DNA of 64,000 nucleotides from NCBI GenBank assembly GCA_021815305.1, contig JAKAHC010000002.1, positions 160,112 to 224,111 on the forward strand, written 5' to 3'. The notes beneath the pieces were generated by a model that saw only the letters and a list, made by a program, of their open reading frames with translations, was not told the origin of the DNA and searched no databases. The position numbers were made by a program, and so were the translations under genes. Positions 10,747 through 20,157 of this stretch are shown piece after piece (within the stretch, counting starts at the first letter, position 1; every line of letters begins with the position of its first letter). The DNA comes from Deltaproteobacteria bacterium. Lineage in GTDB: Bacteria; Desulfobacterota; Deferrimicrobia; Deferrimicrobiales; Deferrimicrobiaceae.

Positions 10747-11610
10747 ATGGAGAGGATCTTCATCACCGGGGGGCGGGGCCTCCTGGGGCGAGAGATCGCG
10801 GCGGCTTTCCGCAGCGCCGGGGAGGTGCGGATCACCGACCGGGAGGAGTGCGACATCGTCGATCTCGATGCGTGCCGCCGGGAGATCTCCGCATTCGGGC
10901 CGGACGTGGTGATCCACTGCGCAGCCTATACTGCGGTGGATCTCGCGGAGAAAGAGGCCGCCGCCGCGCGGGAGGCGAACGCAACGGGCACGCGGAACGT
11001 CGCCAGGGTCTGCAAGGAGCTGGGGGCGCTGCTCACGACCTTCGGGACCGACTATGTTTTCGACGGGAGGATCGGAAGGCCGTACGTCGAGGGCGATGCG
11101 CCGAACCCCCTGTCCGAGTACGGAAGGAGCAAGCTGGAGGCGGAGGAAGCGCTCCGCGAGGAGGGCGTCTCCCACCTGCTGGTCCGCACCCAGTGGCTGT
11201 ACGGCGCGGGGGGAAAGAACTTCATCCGGACCATACTGGCGAAAGCCGGCGGCGGCGAGACGTTGCGCGTGGCGTCGGACCAGACCGGATGTCCCACATA
11301 CGCGAAGGACCTGGCCGAGGCGGTCTTGAGGCTTCTTTCGGCGGACGCCCGCGGGACCGTCCATTTTTCCAACGAGGGGGAGACGACCTGGTACGGGCTC
11401 GCGCGCTACGTGTTGGACCTTTCCCCCTTTTGCGCGGCGGTCCTGGTGCCGGCGAGGAGCCGCGACCTTCCCTATCCGGCGCAACGGCCCGCCTACGCGC
11501 CTCTGTGCAAGGAGAAATATCGCAGGATCACGGGGGTTTCCCCGAGGCATTGGCGGGATGCCGTACGGGAATATCTGGAAGCCGAACGCAACGGGGGGGT
11601 GCCGCGATGA
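10747..11610 (+). CDS. rfbD: dTDP-4-dehydrorhamnose reductase (RmlD family)
   Basis: A 287-residue extended short-chain dehydrogenase. It shows the Rossmann motif GGRGLLG, HCAAYTAVD, TDYVFDG, the catalytic YGRSK and the RTQWLYG segment typical of RmlD, which reduces dTDP-4-keto-rhamnose to dTDP-L-rhamnose. None of the other dTDP-rhamnose genes (rmlA, B, C) is beside it, so the substrate assignment rests on family motifs. The ATG follows lptD by seven bases and the gene overlaps the next by ATGA. With lptD and the epimerase behind it, the neighbourhood is about envelope polysaccharide. Confidence 0.86.
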   Translation: MERIFITGGRGLLGREIAAAFRSAGEVRITDREECDIVDLDACRREISAFGPDVVIHCAAYTAVDLAEKEAAAAREANATGTRNVARVCKELGALLTTFGTDYVFDGRIGRPYVEGDAPNPLSEYGRSKLEAEEALREEGVSHLLVRTQWLYGAGGKNFIRTILAKAGGGETLRVASDQTGCPTYAKDLAEAVLRLLSADARGTVHFSNEGETTWYGLARYVLDLSPFCAAVLVPARSRDLPYPAQRPAYAPLCKEKYRRITGVSPRHWRDAVREYLEAERNGGVPR

Positions 11611-12545
11611 GGATTCTCGTGACAGGGGGCGCGGGGTTTATCGGTTCCCACGTCGCGCAGGCGTACGTGGACGCAGGCCACGAGGTGGCCGTCCTGGACA
11701 ACCTGTCCTCCGGCAGGAAGGAGAATGTCCCGGAGGGGGCGCGTTTCGTGTTCGGAGACGCGGGATCGGAAACCGCGCTGGAGGCGATCCGCACCTTCCG
11801 GCCCGAGGTGCTGAACCATCACGCGGCGCAGATCAACGTTCGGAAATCGGTGGCGGACCCCCTCTTCGACGCCAGGGAGAACATCCTGGCGACCCTGGGA
11901 TTGCTGGAGGCCGCCCGCCGGAGCGGAGTGAGAAAAATCCTTTTCTCCTCCTCGGGCGGAGCGGGATACGGCGAGCAGGAGGAGTTCCCCGCGGACGAGA
12001 AACACCCGCTTCGACCGGTATCCCCTTACGGAGCGGCGAAGATCTCGGTGGAACTGTACCTGCATTTCTACAGGGTGCAGTACGGACTGGAGTACACGGC
12101 GCTCCGGTACTCGAACGTGTACGGTCCGCGGCAGGATCCCCACGGCGAGGCGGGGGTCGTGGCGATCTTCTGCGAGCGGCTTCTCAAAGGCCAGCCGGCG
12201 GTCATCAACGGGGACGGCGAACAGACGCGGGACTACGTGTACGTCGGGGACGTCGTCCGCGCCAACCTCGCGGCGCTGTCGCGGGGGGACGGACTCTCCA
12301 TCAACGTCGGAACGGGGATCGAGACGGACGTGAACCACCTCTTCCGGAAGATCCGGGAACTGGCCGGCAGCCGGCAGGAGGAGATCCACGGCCCGGCGAT
12401 GCCGGGGGAGCAGCGCCGGTCGGTCATCGAAAACCGGTTGGCCTCCTGCGAACTGGGGTGGTATCCTGAAAGTTCACTGGACGACGGGCTCGCCCTCACG
12501 CTGGCGTACTTCCGGGAAAAAGTGAAAACTTCGGGCAGTTGGTAG
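11607..12545 (+). CDS. galE: NAD-dependent sugar-nucleotide epimerase (GalE-like)
   Basis: A 312-residue extended [12 protein letters not shown] binds NAD and the catalytic pair is YGAAK in [21 protein letters not shown] replaces the more common SSSAxVYG, as in GalE-like enzymes of archaea and several deltaproteobacteria. [12 protein letters not shown] and the [14 protein letters not shown] substrate motif follow. It most likely interconverts UDP-glucose and UDP-galactose or the N-acetyl forms; exact substrate cannot be read from sequence. ATG at 11607 overlaps the preceding stop. lepA starts three bases downstream. Confidence 0.85.
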   Translation: MRILVTGGAGFIGSHVAQAYVDAGHEVAVLDNLSSGRKENVPEGARFVFGDAGSETALEAIRTFRPEVLNHHAAQINVRKSVADPLFDARENILATLGLLEAARRSGVRKILFSSSGGAGYGEQEEFPADEKHPLRPVSPYGAAKISVELYLHFYRVQYGLEYTALRYSNVYGPRQDPHGEAGVVAIFCERLLKGQPAVINGDGEQTRDYVYVGDVVRANLAALSRGDGLSINVGTGIETDVNHLFRKIRELAGSRQEEIHGPAMPGEQRRSVIENRLASCELGWYPESSLDDGLALTLAYFREKVKTSGSW

Positions 12546-12547
12546 GC

Positions 12548-14347
12548 ATGCGCATAGAAAACATCCGCAATTTTTCCATCATCGCCCACATCGATCATGG
12601 AAAATCCACGCTGGCCGACCGCCTCCTCGAGCTGACAGGCACCCTCACCGAGCGGGAAAAAGTGGACCAGTTCCTGGACAAGATGGAGCTGGAGCGGGAA
12701 CGCGGAATCACCATCAAGGCACAGACCGTCCGGATGCGTTACCGGGCGGAGGACGGAAAGGAGTACACGCTCAACCTGATCGACACGCCGGGACATGTCG
12801 ACTTCTCGTACGAGGTGTCAAGAAGCCTTTGCGCCTGCGAGGGGGCGATCCTGGTCGTCGACTCCTCCCAGGGAGTGGAGGCGCAGACGCTGGCGAACGT
12901 GTACATGGCCCTCGACCAGGATCTGGAGATCCTGCCGGTGCTGAACAAGATCGACCTCCCCAACGCGGAACCCGAGCGCGTCCGGCAGGAGATCGAGGAC
13001 GTCATCGGACTCGACACCGCGGGGATCCTTTCCGTGAGCGCGAAGAAGGGCACCGGCGTGCCGGAGCTCCTGGAGAGGATCGTCCGCCAGGTTCCCCCTC
13101 CCCAGGGGGACCCGGACGCTCCGGCGAAGGCGCTGATGATCGACTCCTGGTTCGACAACTACGTCGGCGTGGTGGTCCTCGCGCGGGTCTTCGAAGGGAG
13201 GATCGTCCCGGGACAGCGGATCGCTTTCATGTCGACCGGGAACGCCTTCGAGGTGCAGAAGGTGGGCGTCTTCGCCCCCCATCCCCTGGAGGTGGAGGAA
13301 CTGGGGACCGGGATGGTCGGGTTCGTCATCGCCAACATCAAGGAGTTGACCGAAACCAAGGTGGGCGACACGATCACGGACGCGCGGATCCCCGCAGCCA
13401 CACCGCTGCCGGGGTTCAAGGTCGTGCGCCCCATGGTTTTCGCGGGGGTCTACCCCGTCGCATCCGACCAGTACGGACAATTGCGGACGGCCATCGAAAA
13501 GCTCCGCCTCAACGACTCCTCGTTCACGGCGGAGCCGGAGAACTCGGTGGCGTTGGGATTCGGGTTCCGTTGCGGGTTTCTGGGCCTCCTCCACATGGAG
13601 ATCATCCAGGAAAGGCTGGAGCGCGAATACGGCGTGGAGCTCATCACCACAGCCCCCACCGTGGGCTACCGGGCGGTGAAGAAGGACGGAGGGGTGGTCG
13701 AGGTGGACAGCCCGGCCCGGTTGCCGGAGCCCCTGGAGCTTCTGCACATCGAGGAGCCGATGATCCTGGCGACGATCCACCTTCCGACGGAATATCTTGG
13801 CGGGGTCCTCAAGCTCTGCGAGGAGCGGCGCGGCATCCAGCGGCAGATGAAGTTCTCCTCCGTGAACCGCGTGATCCTGGAGTACGAACTGCCTCTCAAC
13901 GAAATCGTCCTGGATTTCTACGACAAGCTGAAGACCGCCTCCAGGGGATACGCCTCGATGGACTACGAGTTCCACCATTTCCAGCGGTCGGACCTGGTCA
14001 AGCTCGACATCCTCCTCAACGGGGACAAGGTGGACGCCCTTTCGCTGATCGTGCACCGCGACAGCGCCTACCCCAAGGGGCGCGAGGTCGCGGAACGGCT
14101 CCGAAAGCTGATCCCCCGCCAGATGTTCGAAGTGGTCATCCAGGCCGCCATCGGATCCAAGGTCATCGCGCGCGAGTCGGTCAAGGCGATTCGCAAGAAC
14201 GTGCTGGCCAAGTGCTACGGGGGGGACATCACCAGGAAACGGAAACTCCTCGAGAAGCAGAAGGAAGGGAAACGGCGGATGAAGCAGGTGGGAACCGTCG
14301 AAATCCCGCAGGAGGCTTTCCTGTCGATCCTGAAGGTCAAGGAATAG
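12548..14347 (+). CDS. lepA: Elongation factor 4 (LepA) GTPase
   Basis: A 599-residue translational GTPase, the same length as the E. coli protein. G1 AHIDHGKST, the RGITIKAQ effector segment, DTPGH and NKIDLP are all present. The EF-G-like domains and the LepA-specific C-terminal domain follow, ending SILKVKE. The ATG at 12548 gives the conserved opening [18 protein letters not shown]; a TTG nine bases earlier in frame is less likely because it overlaps the galE stop and adds unconserved residues. lepA followed by lepB is a widespread pairing. Confidence 0.97.
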   Translation: MRIENIRNFSIIAHIDHGKSTLADRLLELTGTLTEREKVDQFLDKMELERERGITIKAQTVRMRYRAEDGKEYTLNLIDTPGHVDFSYEVSRSLCACEGAILVVDSSQGVEAQTLANVYMALDQDLEILPVLNKIDLPNAEPERVRQEIEDVIGLDTAGILSVSAKKGTGVPELLERIVRQVPPPQGDPDAPAKALMIDSWFDNYVGVVVLARVFEGRIVPGQRIAFMSTGNAFEVQKVGVFAPHPLEVEELGTGMVGFVIANIKELTETKVGDTITDARIPAATPLPGFKVVRPMVFAGVYPVASDQYGQLRTAIEKLRLNDSSFTAEPENSVALGFGFRCGFLGLLHMEIIQERLEREYGVELITTAPTVGYRAVKKDGGVVEVDSPARLPEPLELLHIEEPMILATIHLPTEYLGGVLKLCEERRGIQRQMKFSSVNRVILEYELPLNEIVLDFYDKLKTASRGYASMDYEFHHFQRSDLVKLDILLNGDKVDALSLIVHRDSAYPKGREVAERLRKLIPRQMFEVVIQAAIGSKVIARESVKAIRKNVLAKCYGGDITRKRKLLEKQKEGKRRMKQVGTVEIPQEAFLSILKVKE

Positions 14348-14358
14348 AGGAGGAAGCC

Positions 14359-15024
14359 ATGCCGCTGATGACGGCCGCGCCTGCCGGGAAAAAGGGGAAG
14401 GCCCGGGAATACTTCGAGGCTTTCGGCGTCGCCCTCGTGATCGCGCTGATCGTCCGCACGCTGTTCTTCCAGGCGTTCAAGATCCCCTCCGGATCCATGG
14501 AGAACACCCTTCTGGTGGGGGACCATATCTTCGTCAACAAGTTCATCTACGGATACCATGTGCCGTTCACGAGGGGGCGCATCCTCGAGTTCACCACGCC
14601 GAAGCGCGGAGACATCATCGTGTTCGTCTTCCCCGAGGACCCGAGCAAGGACTTCATCAAGCGGGTCATCGGCGTTCCCGGCGATGTCGTGGAGATCCGT
14701 CGGAAAACGGTCTACGTCGACGGGATTGCCCTGAAAGAACCCTATGTGCATTACGCCGACAAGGCGGAAGCGGACAGCTTCCAGCGGCCGCGGGACGACA
14801 TGGCGCCCATCCGCGTGCCGCCGGGGAAGCTCTTCGTGATGGGGGACAACCGGGACCGCTCTTACGACTCGCGCTACTGGGGATTCGTGGACATGGACGA
14901 GGTCATCGGAAAGGCGTTCATCATTTACTTCTCCATCGACTGGAACAAGGGCGGCGGCTGGTCGGACCTCTGGCTCTGGCCCGAGATGGTCCGCTGGGAC
15001 CGCATCGGGCGCATATTGCATTGA
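14359..15024 (+). CDS. lepB: Signal peptidase I
   Basis: A 221-residue membrane serine protease that cuts signal peptides off exported proteins. One N-terminal transmembrane helix spans about residues 22-40. The nucleophile is Ser46 in IPSGSMENT and the general base Lys101 in DFIKRVIGVPGD. The GDNRDRSYDSRYWG box is intact. It has a single membrane segment rather than the two of E. coli, which is usual outside the enterobacteria. RBS AGAGGAGGAAG precedes ATG 14359. It ends a gene run; the pyr promoter lies in the next 45 bases. Confidence 0.95.
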   Translation: MPLMTAAPAGKKGKAREYFEAFGVALVIALIVRTLFFQAFKIPSGSMENTLLVGDHIFVNKFIYGYHVPFTRGRILEFTTPKRGDIIVFVFPEDPSKDFIKRVIGVPGDVVEIRRKTVYVDGIALKEPYVHYADKAEADSFQRPRDDMAPIRVPPGKLFVMGDNRDRSYDSRYWGFVDMDEVIGKAFIIYFSIDWNKGGGWSDLWLWPEMVRWDRIGRILH

Positions 15025-15040
15025 ACCCCTTCGCGGCCCA

Positions 15041-15069
15041 TTGACGCGGGGGGGCGATCGGCGTAGGAT
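15041..15069 (+). promoter_or_regulatory. Predicted sigma-70 promoter of the pyr operon
   Basis: TTGACG at 15041-15046 and TAGGAT at 15064-15069 are 17 bases apart. The start point would fall near 15076, just before the PyrR-binding hairpin, which is the expected arrangement for an attenuated leader. Confidence 0.65.
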
Positions 15070-15078
15070 CGCATACAG

Positions 15079-15111
15079 CCTTTTAAGCTAATCCCGTGAG
15101 GTTAGCAAAGG
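15079..15111 (+). promoter_or_regulatory. PyrR-binding RNA hairpin (pyr attenuator)
   Basis: The leader can fold into the two-part stem known from PyrR sites. The lower stem pairs CCTTT (15079-15083) with AAAGG (15107-15111), there is a purine-rich bulge, and the upper stem pairs GCTAAT with GTTAGC around the loop CCCGTGAG. Loop and flank resemble the PyrR consensus with its central GAGG and trailing AAAGGAT. In the known mechanism UMP-bound PyrR stabilises this hairpin, which lets the downstream terminator form. The gene right after it is pyrR. Confidence 0.8.
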
Positions 15112-15143
15112 ATGACCCTTATACGCACCCGCACCGAAGCCGT

Positions 15144-15175
15144 GCCTCTCCGCAACGCCGGAGAGGCTTTTTTTT
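15144..15175 (+). terminator. Intrinsic terminator of the pyr leader (attenuator)
   Basis: A perfect nine-base-pair stem (GCCTCTCCG with CGGAGAGGC, 15144-15152 and 15159-15167) with a six-base loop is followed by eight T residues. It lies between the promoter and pyrR, so it is an attenuator and not the end of lepB alone. GAGG in the PyrR hairpin can pair with CCTC of the terminator stem, which offers an antiterminator. Confidence 0.85.
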
Positions 15176-15215
15176 GCGCCCGGCGACGTCCCACCGCGAC
15201 GAGAGGTCTGAAACC

Positions 15216-15773
15216 ATGAAAAAACCCGGAGTGAAGACCATCCTCGACGGCAAAGGCGTGGAACGCGTTCTCTCCCGTCTGACCCACGAGATCCTGGAAA
15301 AGAACCGCGGCGCGTCCGAGATCGTCCTCGTCGGGATCGCGTCCGGCGGCATTCCCCTGTCCCAGTTGATCCGGAAGAAAATCCTGGCGATCGAGGGGGT
15401 GGAGGTTCCCACGGGGTTCGTGGACATCTCCATGTACCGGGACGATCTCGCCAGGGCGGGGTACCAGACCCGCCTCAAGCGGACCGAGGTCCCGTTCTCC
15501 ATCGACGAGCGGAAAGTGATCCTCGTCGACGATGTCCTCTTCACGGGAAGGACGATCCGTGCCGCCATGGACGCGCTGATGGACTTCGGCCGCCCCCGGA
15601 ACATCCAGCTCGCCGTTCTGATCGATCGGGGGCACCGGGAGCTTCCGATCCGGGCCGACTACGTCGGGAGAAACGTGCCGACCTCGCATTCGGAAACCGT
15701 CCGAGTCCTCATCGAAGGGGACACCGAGGAGTGGAAAGTGGTCCTCACGGAAGAACCGGGGAAGGGGGAGTAA
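15216..15773 (+). CDS. pyrR: Pyr operon attenuation protein / uracil phosphoribosyltransferase
   Basis: A 185-residue PRTase-fold protein. The PRPP-binding loop VILVDDVLFTGRTIRAA is intact, and GIASGGIPLS and LIDRGHRELPIRADYVG are typical of PyrR. It binds the leader RNA when UMP is abundant and also has weak uracil phosphoribosyltransferase activity. It is preceded by its own attenuator and followed after three bases by pyrB, so it should control the operon through carB. Start ATG 15216 is the first good codon after the terminator. Confidence 0.95.
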   Translation: MKKPGVKTILDGKGVERVLSRLTHEILEKNRGASEIVLVGIASGGIPLSQLIRKKILAIEGVEVPTGFVDISMYRDDLARAGYQTRLKRTEVPFSIDERKVILVDDVLFTGRTIRAAMDALMDFGRPRNIQLAVLIDRGHRELPIRADYVGRNVPTSHSETVRVLIEGDTEEWKVVLTEEPGKGE

Positions 15774-15776
15774 CGC

Positions 15777-16709
15777 ATGGAATGGCGGCGCAGGCATGTC
15801 CTCGGGCTGTACGACTTCCGGCCGGAGGAGATCGAATTCGTCGTCGACACGGCGCGTTCGATGGAGGAGGTACTGACCCGGGACATCAAGAAGGTCCCGG
15901 CGCTGCGGGGGAAAACGGTGGTCAACCTGTTCTTCGAGGCGAGCACGCGGACCCGGACCTCCTTCGAGATGGCCGGCAAGCGTCTCTCCGCGGACGTGGT
16001 GAACTTCAGTTCCTCCACCTCGAGCATCACCAAGGGGGAGACTCTCCTGGACACGGCCCGGAATATCGAGGCGATGAAGCCGAGCGTCATCGTGATCCGG
16101 CACGCGGCCTCCGGGGCGCCCCATTTCCTCTCCCGCCATGTCTCCTGCTCGATCGTCAACGCAGGGGACGGGGCGAACGAGCACCCGACCCAGGGGTTGC
16201 TCGACCTGTACACGATCCTCAAGGCGAAAGGAAGCGTGGCAGGGCGGAAAATCGCCATCGTGGGGGACATCCTGCACAGCCGGGTCGTCCGTTCGGACCT
16301 GCACTCGCTGGGAAAGATGGGAGCGAAACTGTGGCTCTGCGGGCCGGCGACCCTCCTTCCGCGGGAAATGGGCCGCACGGGCGCTACGCTGACCTGCGAC
16401 ATTCGGGAGGCGGTGAAGGACGCCGACGTGGTGATCATGCTCAGGATTCAACTGGAAAGGCAAAAAACTGCATATTTCCCATCACTTAGAGAGTATTCCA
16501 GAATGTACGGCTTGAACCGCTCGGTCTTTTCCCTGGCCAAGGAGGACGCCGTCATCATGCACCCCGGGCCGATCAACCGGGGCATAGAACTGTCCGACGA
16601 CCTTGCCGATTGCGGAAACTCCCTGGTGCTTCGACAGGTAGAGTCCGGCGTTGCGGTCCGGATGGCCATCCTCTACCTGCTCGCGGGAGGTTCCCATGCT
16701 GCTCATTGA
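15777..16709 (+). CDS. pyrB: Aspartate carbamoyltransferase catalytic subunit
   Basis: A 310-residue catalytic chain that joins carbamoyl phosphate and aspartate. The carbamoyl phosphate site STRTRTSFE, the HPTQ motif and the aspartate-side segment MLRIQLER are present. No regulatory pyrI follows, and the next gene is pyrC. Control is therefore probably at the level of PyrR attenuation. It starts three bases after pyrR with GGGGGAG before the ATG, and its end overlaps pyrC by 14 bases. Confidence 0.96.
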   Translation: MEWRRRHVLGLYDFRPEEIEFVVDTARSMEEVLTRDIKKVPALRGKTVVNLFFEASTRTRTSFEMAGKRLSADVVNFSSSTSSITKGETLLDTARNIEAMKPSVIVIRHAASGAPHFLSRHVSCSIVNAGDGANEHPTQGLLDLYTILKAKGSVAGRKIAIVGDILHSRVVRSDLHSLGKMGAKLWLCGPATLLPREMGRTGATLTCDIREAVKDADVVIMLRIQLERQKTAYFPSLREYSRMYGLNRSVFSLAKEDAVIMHPGPINRGIELSDDLADCGNSLVLRQVESGVAVRMAILYLLAGGSHAAH

Positions 16710-17997
16710 AGGCGGAAGGGTGATCGACCCGAAATCGCGGCGCGACGAGACGGGAAGCCTTCTCCTGTCGGACGGCAAGGTGAAGGAGTTTCTGCCGGGC
16801 GATCCCCCGAAGGGGTTTGCCGGAGAGGTGATCCACGCCGGGGGGAAGTGGGTCGTCCCGGGACTGATCGACATGCACGTCCACCTGCGCGAGCCCGGAT
16901 ACGAGTGGAAGGAGGATATCCGAAGCGGTACGGCCGCCGCCGCCGGCGGCGGCTTCACCTCCGTCGCCTGCATGGCGAATACGAAACCCGTGAACGACCA
17001 TCCGGAGATCACGCGCCACATCCTGGAGAAGGCCCGCAGGGACGGGGCCGCCAACGTATTTCCCGTTGCCGCGGTGACCCTCGGGCTGGAAGGCAAGGAG
17101 ATGGTGAATTTCTCCGAACTCGCCGAGGCGGGAGCGGTGGCGTTCTCGGACGACGGGAAGCCCGTGGCAAGCCCGCTGCTGATGCGGCGCGCGCTGGAAT
17201 ACGCACGGCCCTTCGGTTTCCTTATCCTGGTCCACCCGGAGGACCACGATCTGGCCGAGGGGGGATCCGCCCACGAGGGGTGGACCGCGCAGAAGCTCGG
17301 GATCCCGGGGATCCCCGCCGTTGCCGAGGAAGTCGCCATCGCACGGGACATCCTGCTCGCCCGCCAGACCGGGGGAAGGCTGCACCTGCAGCACATAAGC
17401 ACCCGGATGGGCGTGGACCTTCTGCGGATGGCGAAACGGGCCGGCCTGAACGTAACGGGAGAGACCGCGCCGCAATACTTCACGCTGACGGACGCCGCCC
17501 TGGAAGGGTACGACACGAACGCGAAGATGAACCCGCCGCTTCGCGACGAGGACGACCGGATGGCGATCCTCGAGGGGATCCAGGACGGCACGATCGACGC
17601 CGTGGCATGCGACCATGCGCCGCACGAGGAATATGTAAAGAGGTGCGAATTCGTCGCCGCGGCCAACGGGATCATCGGCCTGCAGAGTTCCCTTGCCCTG
17701 ACGCTCGCCTTGCTGGCCGGCGGGAAAGTCGCCCCCGCACGGGTCGTCGACCTCCTGAGCGCGGCGCCCGCGCGGATCCTCTCCCTGAAAGGAAAAGGGT
17801 CGCTTGCCCCGGGGGCGGACGCGGACGTTACCGTGATCGATCCTGACCGGGAGTGGACCTTCGGGCCGGAGGAGATCCTCTCCAAGTCGCGGAACAGCCC
17901 GTTCCTTGGGTGGAAATTCCGCGGCCGGGCGGTCGCCACGATCTGCGGGGGTTCCGTCCGTCACTCCACCCTGCCGGGAGTCTCCTCGCATGCGTGA
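16696..17997 (+). CDS. pyrC: Dihydroorotase
   Basis: A 433-residue amidohydrolase of the PyrC type found beside pyrB (class I). It closes carbamoyl aspartate to dihydroorotate. The metal-binding HVHLREPG is near the N terminus, with the later QHIS histidine and CDHAPH. I start at ATG 16696, with GCGGGAGG five bases upstream, rather than at a frame-extending codon further up inside pyrB. It overlaps pyrB at its start and carA at its end by eight bases. Confidence 0.95.
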   Translation: MLLIEGGRVIDPKSRRDETGSLLLSDGKVKEFLPGDPPKGFAGEVIHAGGKWVVPGLIDMHVHLREPGYEWKEDIRSGTAAAAGGGFTSVACMANTKPVNDHPEITRHILEKARRDGAANVFPVAAVTLGLEGKEMVNFSELAEAGAVAFSDDGKPVASPLLMRRALEYARPFGFLILVHPEDHDLAEGGSAHEGWTAQKLGIPGIPAVAEEVAIARDILLARQTGGRLHLQHISTRMGVDLLRMAKRAGLNVTGETAPQYFTLTDAALEGYDTNAKMNPPLRDEDDRMAILEGIQDGTIDAVACDHAPHEEYVKRCEFVAAANGIIGLQSSLALTLALLAGGKVAPARVVDLLSAAPARILSLKGKGSLAPGADADVTVIDPDREWTFGPEEILSKSRNSPFLGWKFRGRAVATICGGSVRHSTLPGVSSHA

Positions 17998-19138
17998 GAG
18001 GAAGGCGGTCCTCGCCCTCGCCGACGGCACGGTCCACGAGGGCGCCTCCTTCGGGTACGAAGGAGAGTGTTCCGGCGAGGTCGTCTTCAACACGGGCATG
18101 ACCGGATACCAGGAAGTGCTCACCGATCCCTCCTACAAGGGGCAGATCGTCACCATGACGTACCCGGAGATCGGGAACACCGGGATCAACCCGGAAGACG
18201 TGGAATCCAACCGCCCCTGGGTAGAGGGTTTCGTCGTCCGGGAGATGTGGGGTCTTCCTTCGAACTGGCGCCACGTGGAGTCCCTGGACGCGTATCTGCG
18301 GCGGTACCATATCTGCGGCATCGCCGGAGTGGACACCCGTGCGATCACGCGGCGCCTCCGGGACGGCGGATCCCAGATGGCGGTCCTGTCGGCGACCGAT
18401 CTCGATCCGGAACGTCTCGTCCGCAAGGCGAAGGATCTGCCTTCCATCGTGGGACGGGACCTCGTGAAGGAGGTCACCGCCGACCGTCCCGCACACTGGG
18501 ACGCGGGAGACTGGGATCTTGAGAAAGGGTACCTTCCCGCCTCCCGGTACCGGGCGGAGTTTTGCCGGGTGCCGCGCATCGTCGCGGTGGATTTCGGCAT
18601 CAAGCGGAATATTCTGCGGATGATGGTGAGCCACGGCTTCGACGTGACCGTCGTTCCCGCAAGCGCCTCGGCGGAAGAGATCCTCGCGCACTCCCCCGAC
18701 GGGGTCTTCCTTTCGAACGGCCCGGGGGATCCCGAAGGGGTTCCGTACGCCGTGCGGACCGTCGGGGAACTGCTGGGCAGGCTCCCCATGTTCGGCATTT
18801 GCCTCGGGCACCAGATCATGGGGTTGGCGCTCGGGGGGAAGACCTTCAAGCTGAAATTCGGCCATCACGGGTGCAACCAGCCGGTGAAGGACCTCGCCAC
18901 GGGGAGGGTGGAGATCTCGAGCCAGAACCACAACTTCTCCGTCGACCCGGATTCGCTGGGCGGCGCGGCACGGATCACTCACGTGAACCTGAACGACGGC
19001 ACGGTCGAGGGGCTGTCCGTCCCGTCGATGCGCTGCTTCTCCGTGCAGTACCACCCCGAGGCATCGCCGGGGCCGCACGACTCGCGCTACCTGTTCACGC
19101 GCTTCTACCGGTACCTGACGGGGGATGAGGAACTGTGA
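17990..19138 (+). CDS. carA: Carbamoyl-phosphate synthase small subunit
   Basis: A 382-residue glutaminase subunit that supplies ammonia to CarB. The N-terminal CarA domain ([18 protein letters not shown]) is followed by a class I amidotransferase domain with the nucleophile in GICLGHQ and the His/Glu pair in [12 protein letters not shown]. Start ATG 17990 overlaps the pyrC stop. It is separated from carB by one gene, a radical SAM protein. A 96-base interval after the stop (19139-19234) contains nothing recognisable. Confidence 0.96.
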   Translation: MRERKAVLALADGTVHEGASFGYEGECSGEVVFNTGMTGYQEVLTDPSYKGQIVTMTYPEIGNTGINPEDVESNRPWVEGFVVREMWGLPSNWRHVESLDAYLRRYHICGIAGVDTRAITRRLRDGGSQMAVLSATDLDPERLVRKAKDLPSIVGRDLVKEVTADRPAHWDAGDWDLEKGYLPASRYRAEFCRVPRIVAVDFGIKRNILRMMVSHGFDVTVVPASASAEEILAHSPDGVFLSNGPGDPEGVPYAVRTVGELLGRLPMFGICLGHQIMGLALGGKTFKLKFGHHGCNQPVKDLATGRVEISSQNHNFSVDPDSLGGAARITHVNLNDGTVEGLSVPSMRCFSVQYHPEASPGPHDSRYLFTRFYRYLTGDEEL

Positions 19139-19234
19139 GGTCGCGCGGGGGGAGGCAAAGCGGCCGCAACGCGGAGCCCGGGACGCGGGTGGGATCTCCC
19201 CACGGATCGTACGGCAGGAGGAAGGACCTGTAAG

Positions 19235-20155
19235 GTGCAGGCGCTTTCAGAGGACATTCTCGGCGCGAATCCGGCAGGAAGGGAAGGAATGTCCTCCGCC
19301 CGCCGCGCGAACGGGATTCTTTCGGCTTGTCGCTTGTGCCCGCGGGCGTGCGGCGTGGACCGCCTCTCGGGGGAGCGCGGCCACTGCGGAGCGGCAGGGG
19401 TCGCCCGCGTTGCGGCGGTTACGCTCCACCACGGCGAGGAGCCGCCGATCTCCGGGACACGGGGGTCGGGGACGGTCTTCTTCAGCCATTGCAACATGAA
19501 CTGCATCTTCTGCCAGAACTACCCCATCAGCCAGTTCGGCAACGGACGGGACATGGGCGCATCCCGTCTGGCGGAGGAACTGCTCCGTCTCCAGGGGAAA
19601 GGAGCGCACAACGTCAACTTCGTGACGCCCACCTCCCATGTTCCGCACATCGTGGAGGCGGTCCTGACCGCGCGGGGCATGGGGTTTTCGATTCCCGTCG
19701 TCTACAACACCAACGGGTACGACTCGGCGGAAGCGCTCTCCCTCCTCGACGGGGTCGTCGACATCTACCTTCCGGACGCCAAATACCGCTCGGAGCGCCT
19801 CGCGCGGGATCTCTCCGGCACCCCGGATTACGTCCCCCGCAACGACGCGGCCATAGCGGAGATGCGTCGGCAGGTGGGATTCCTCGCCGTCGGGAAGGAC
19901 GGGATCGCCGCACGGGGGCTCCTGGTCCGCCACCTCGTCCTGCCCGGCAGGGTGGGAGAGACGGAGGCGGTGCTGGAACACCTCCTGTCCGCATACGGAT
20001 CGGACCTTCCCCTGTCCCTGATGGGGCAATATTTCCCCGCGTACAAGGCGGGGGAAACGCCGGGTTTCGACAGGAAGCTTGCGAACGGGGAGTACCGCCG
20101 CGCCGTCGCCGCCGCCGAGCGGCTGGGTTTCCGAAACGTTTTCATACAGGAGTGA
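19235..20155 (+). CDS. PflX-type radical SAM protein (COG1313)
   Basis: A 306-residue radical SAM enzyme of the PflA-like uncharacterised group COG1313. The cluster-binding motif is [11 protein letters not shown] (CX3CX2C), and an N-terminal CRLCPRACG motif could bind a second metal or cluster. GTVFFSHC and IYLPDAKY are family hallmarks. The real substrate is unknown; annotation as a pyruvate-formate-lyase activase is by distant homology and no glycyl radical enzyme lies nearby. The GTG at 19235 has AGGAGG eight bases upstream; an ATG at 19289 with GGGAAGG is an alternative. It sits between carA and carB and ends two bases before the carB start, so it is cotranscribed with pyrimidine genes. 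Confidence 0.8.
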   Translation: MQALSEDILGANPAGREGMSSARRANGILSACRLCPRACGVDRLSGERGHCGAAGVARVAAVTLHHGEEPPISGTRGSGTVFFSHCNMNCIFCQNYPISQFGNGRDMGASRLAEELLRLQGKGAHNVNFVTPTSHVPHIVEAVLTARGMGFSIPVVYNTNGYDSAEALSLLDGVVDIYLPDAKYRSERLARDLSGTPDYVPRNDAAIAEMRRQVGFLAVGKDGIAARGLLVRHLVLPGRVGETEAVLEHLLSAYGSDLPLSLMGQYFPAYKAGETPGFDRKLANGEYRRAVAAAERLGFRNVFIQE

Positions 20156-20157
20156 TC

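Noticed and set aside
12539..12547. TTG start for lepA
   Set aside because: It overlaps the galE stop and adds three unconserved residues; ATG 12548 gives the normal LepA start and length.
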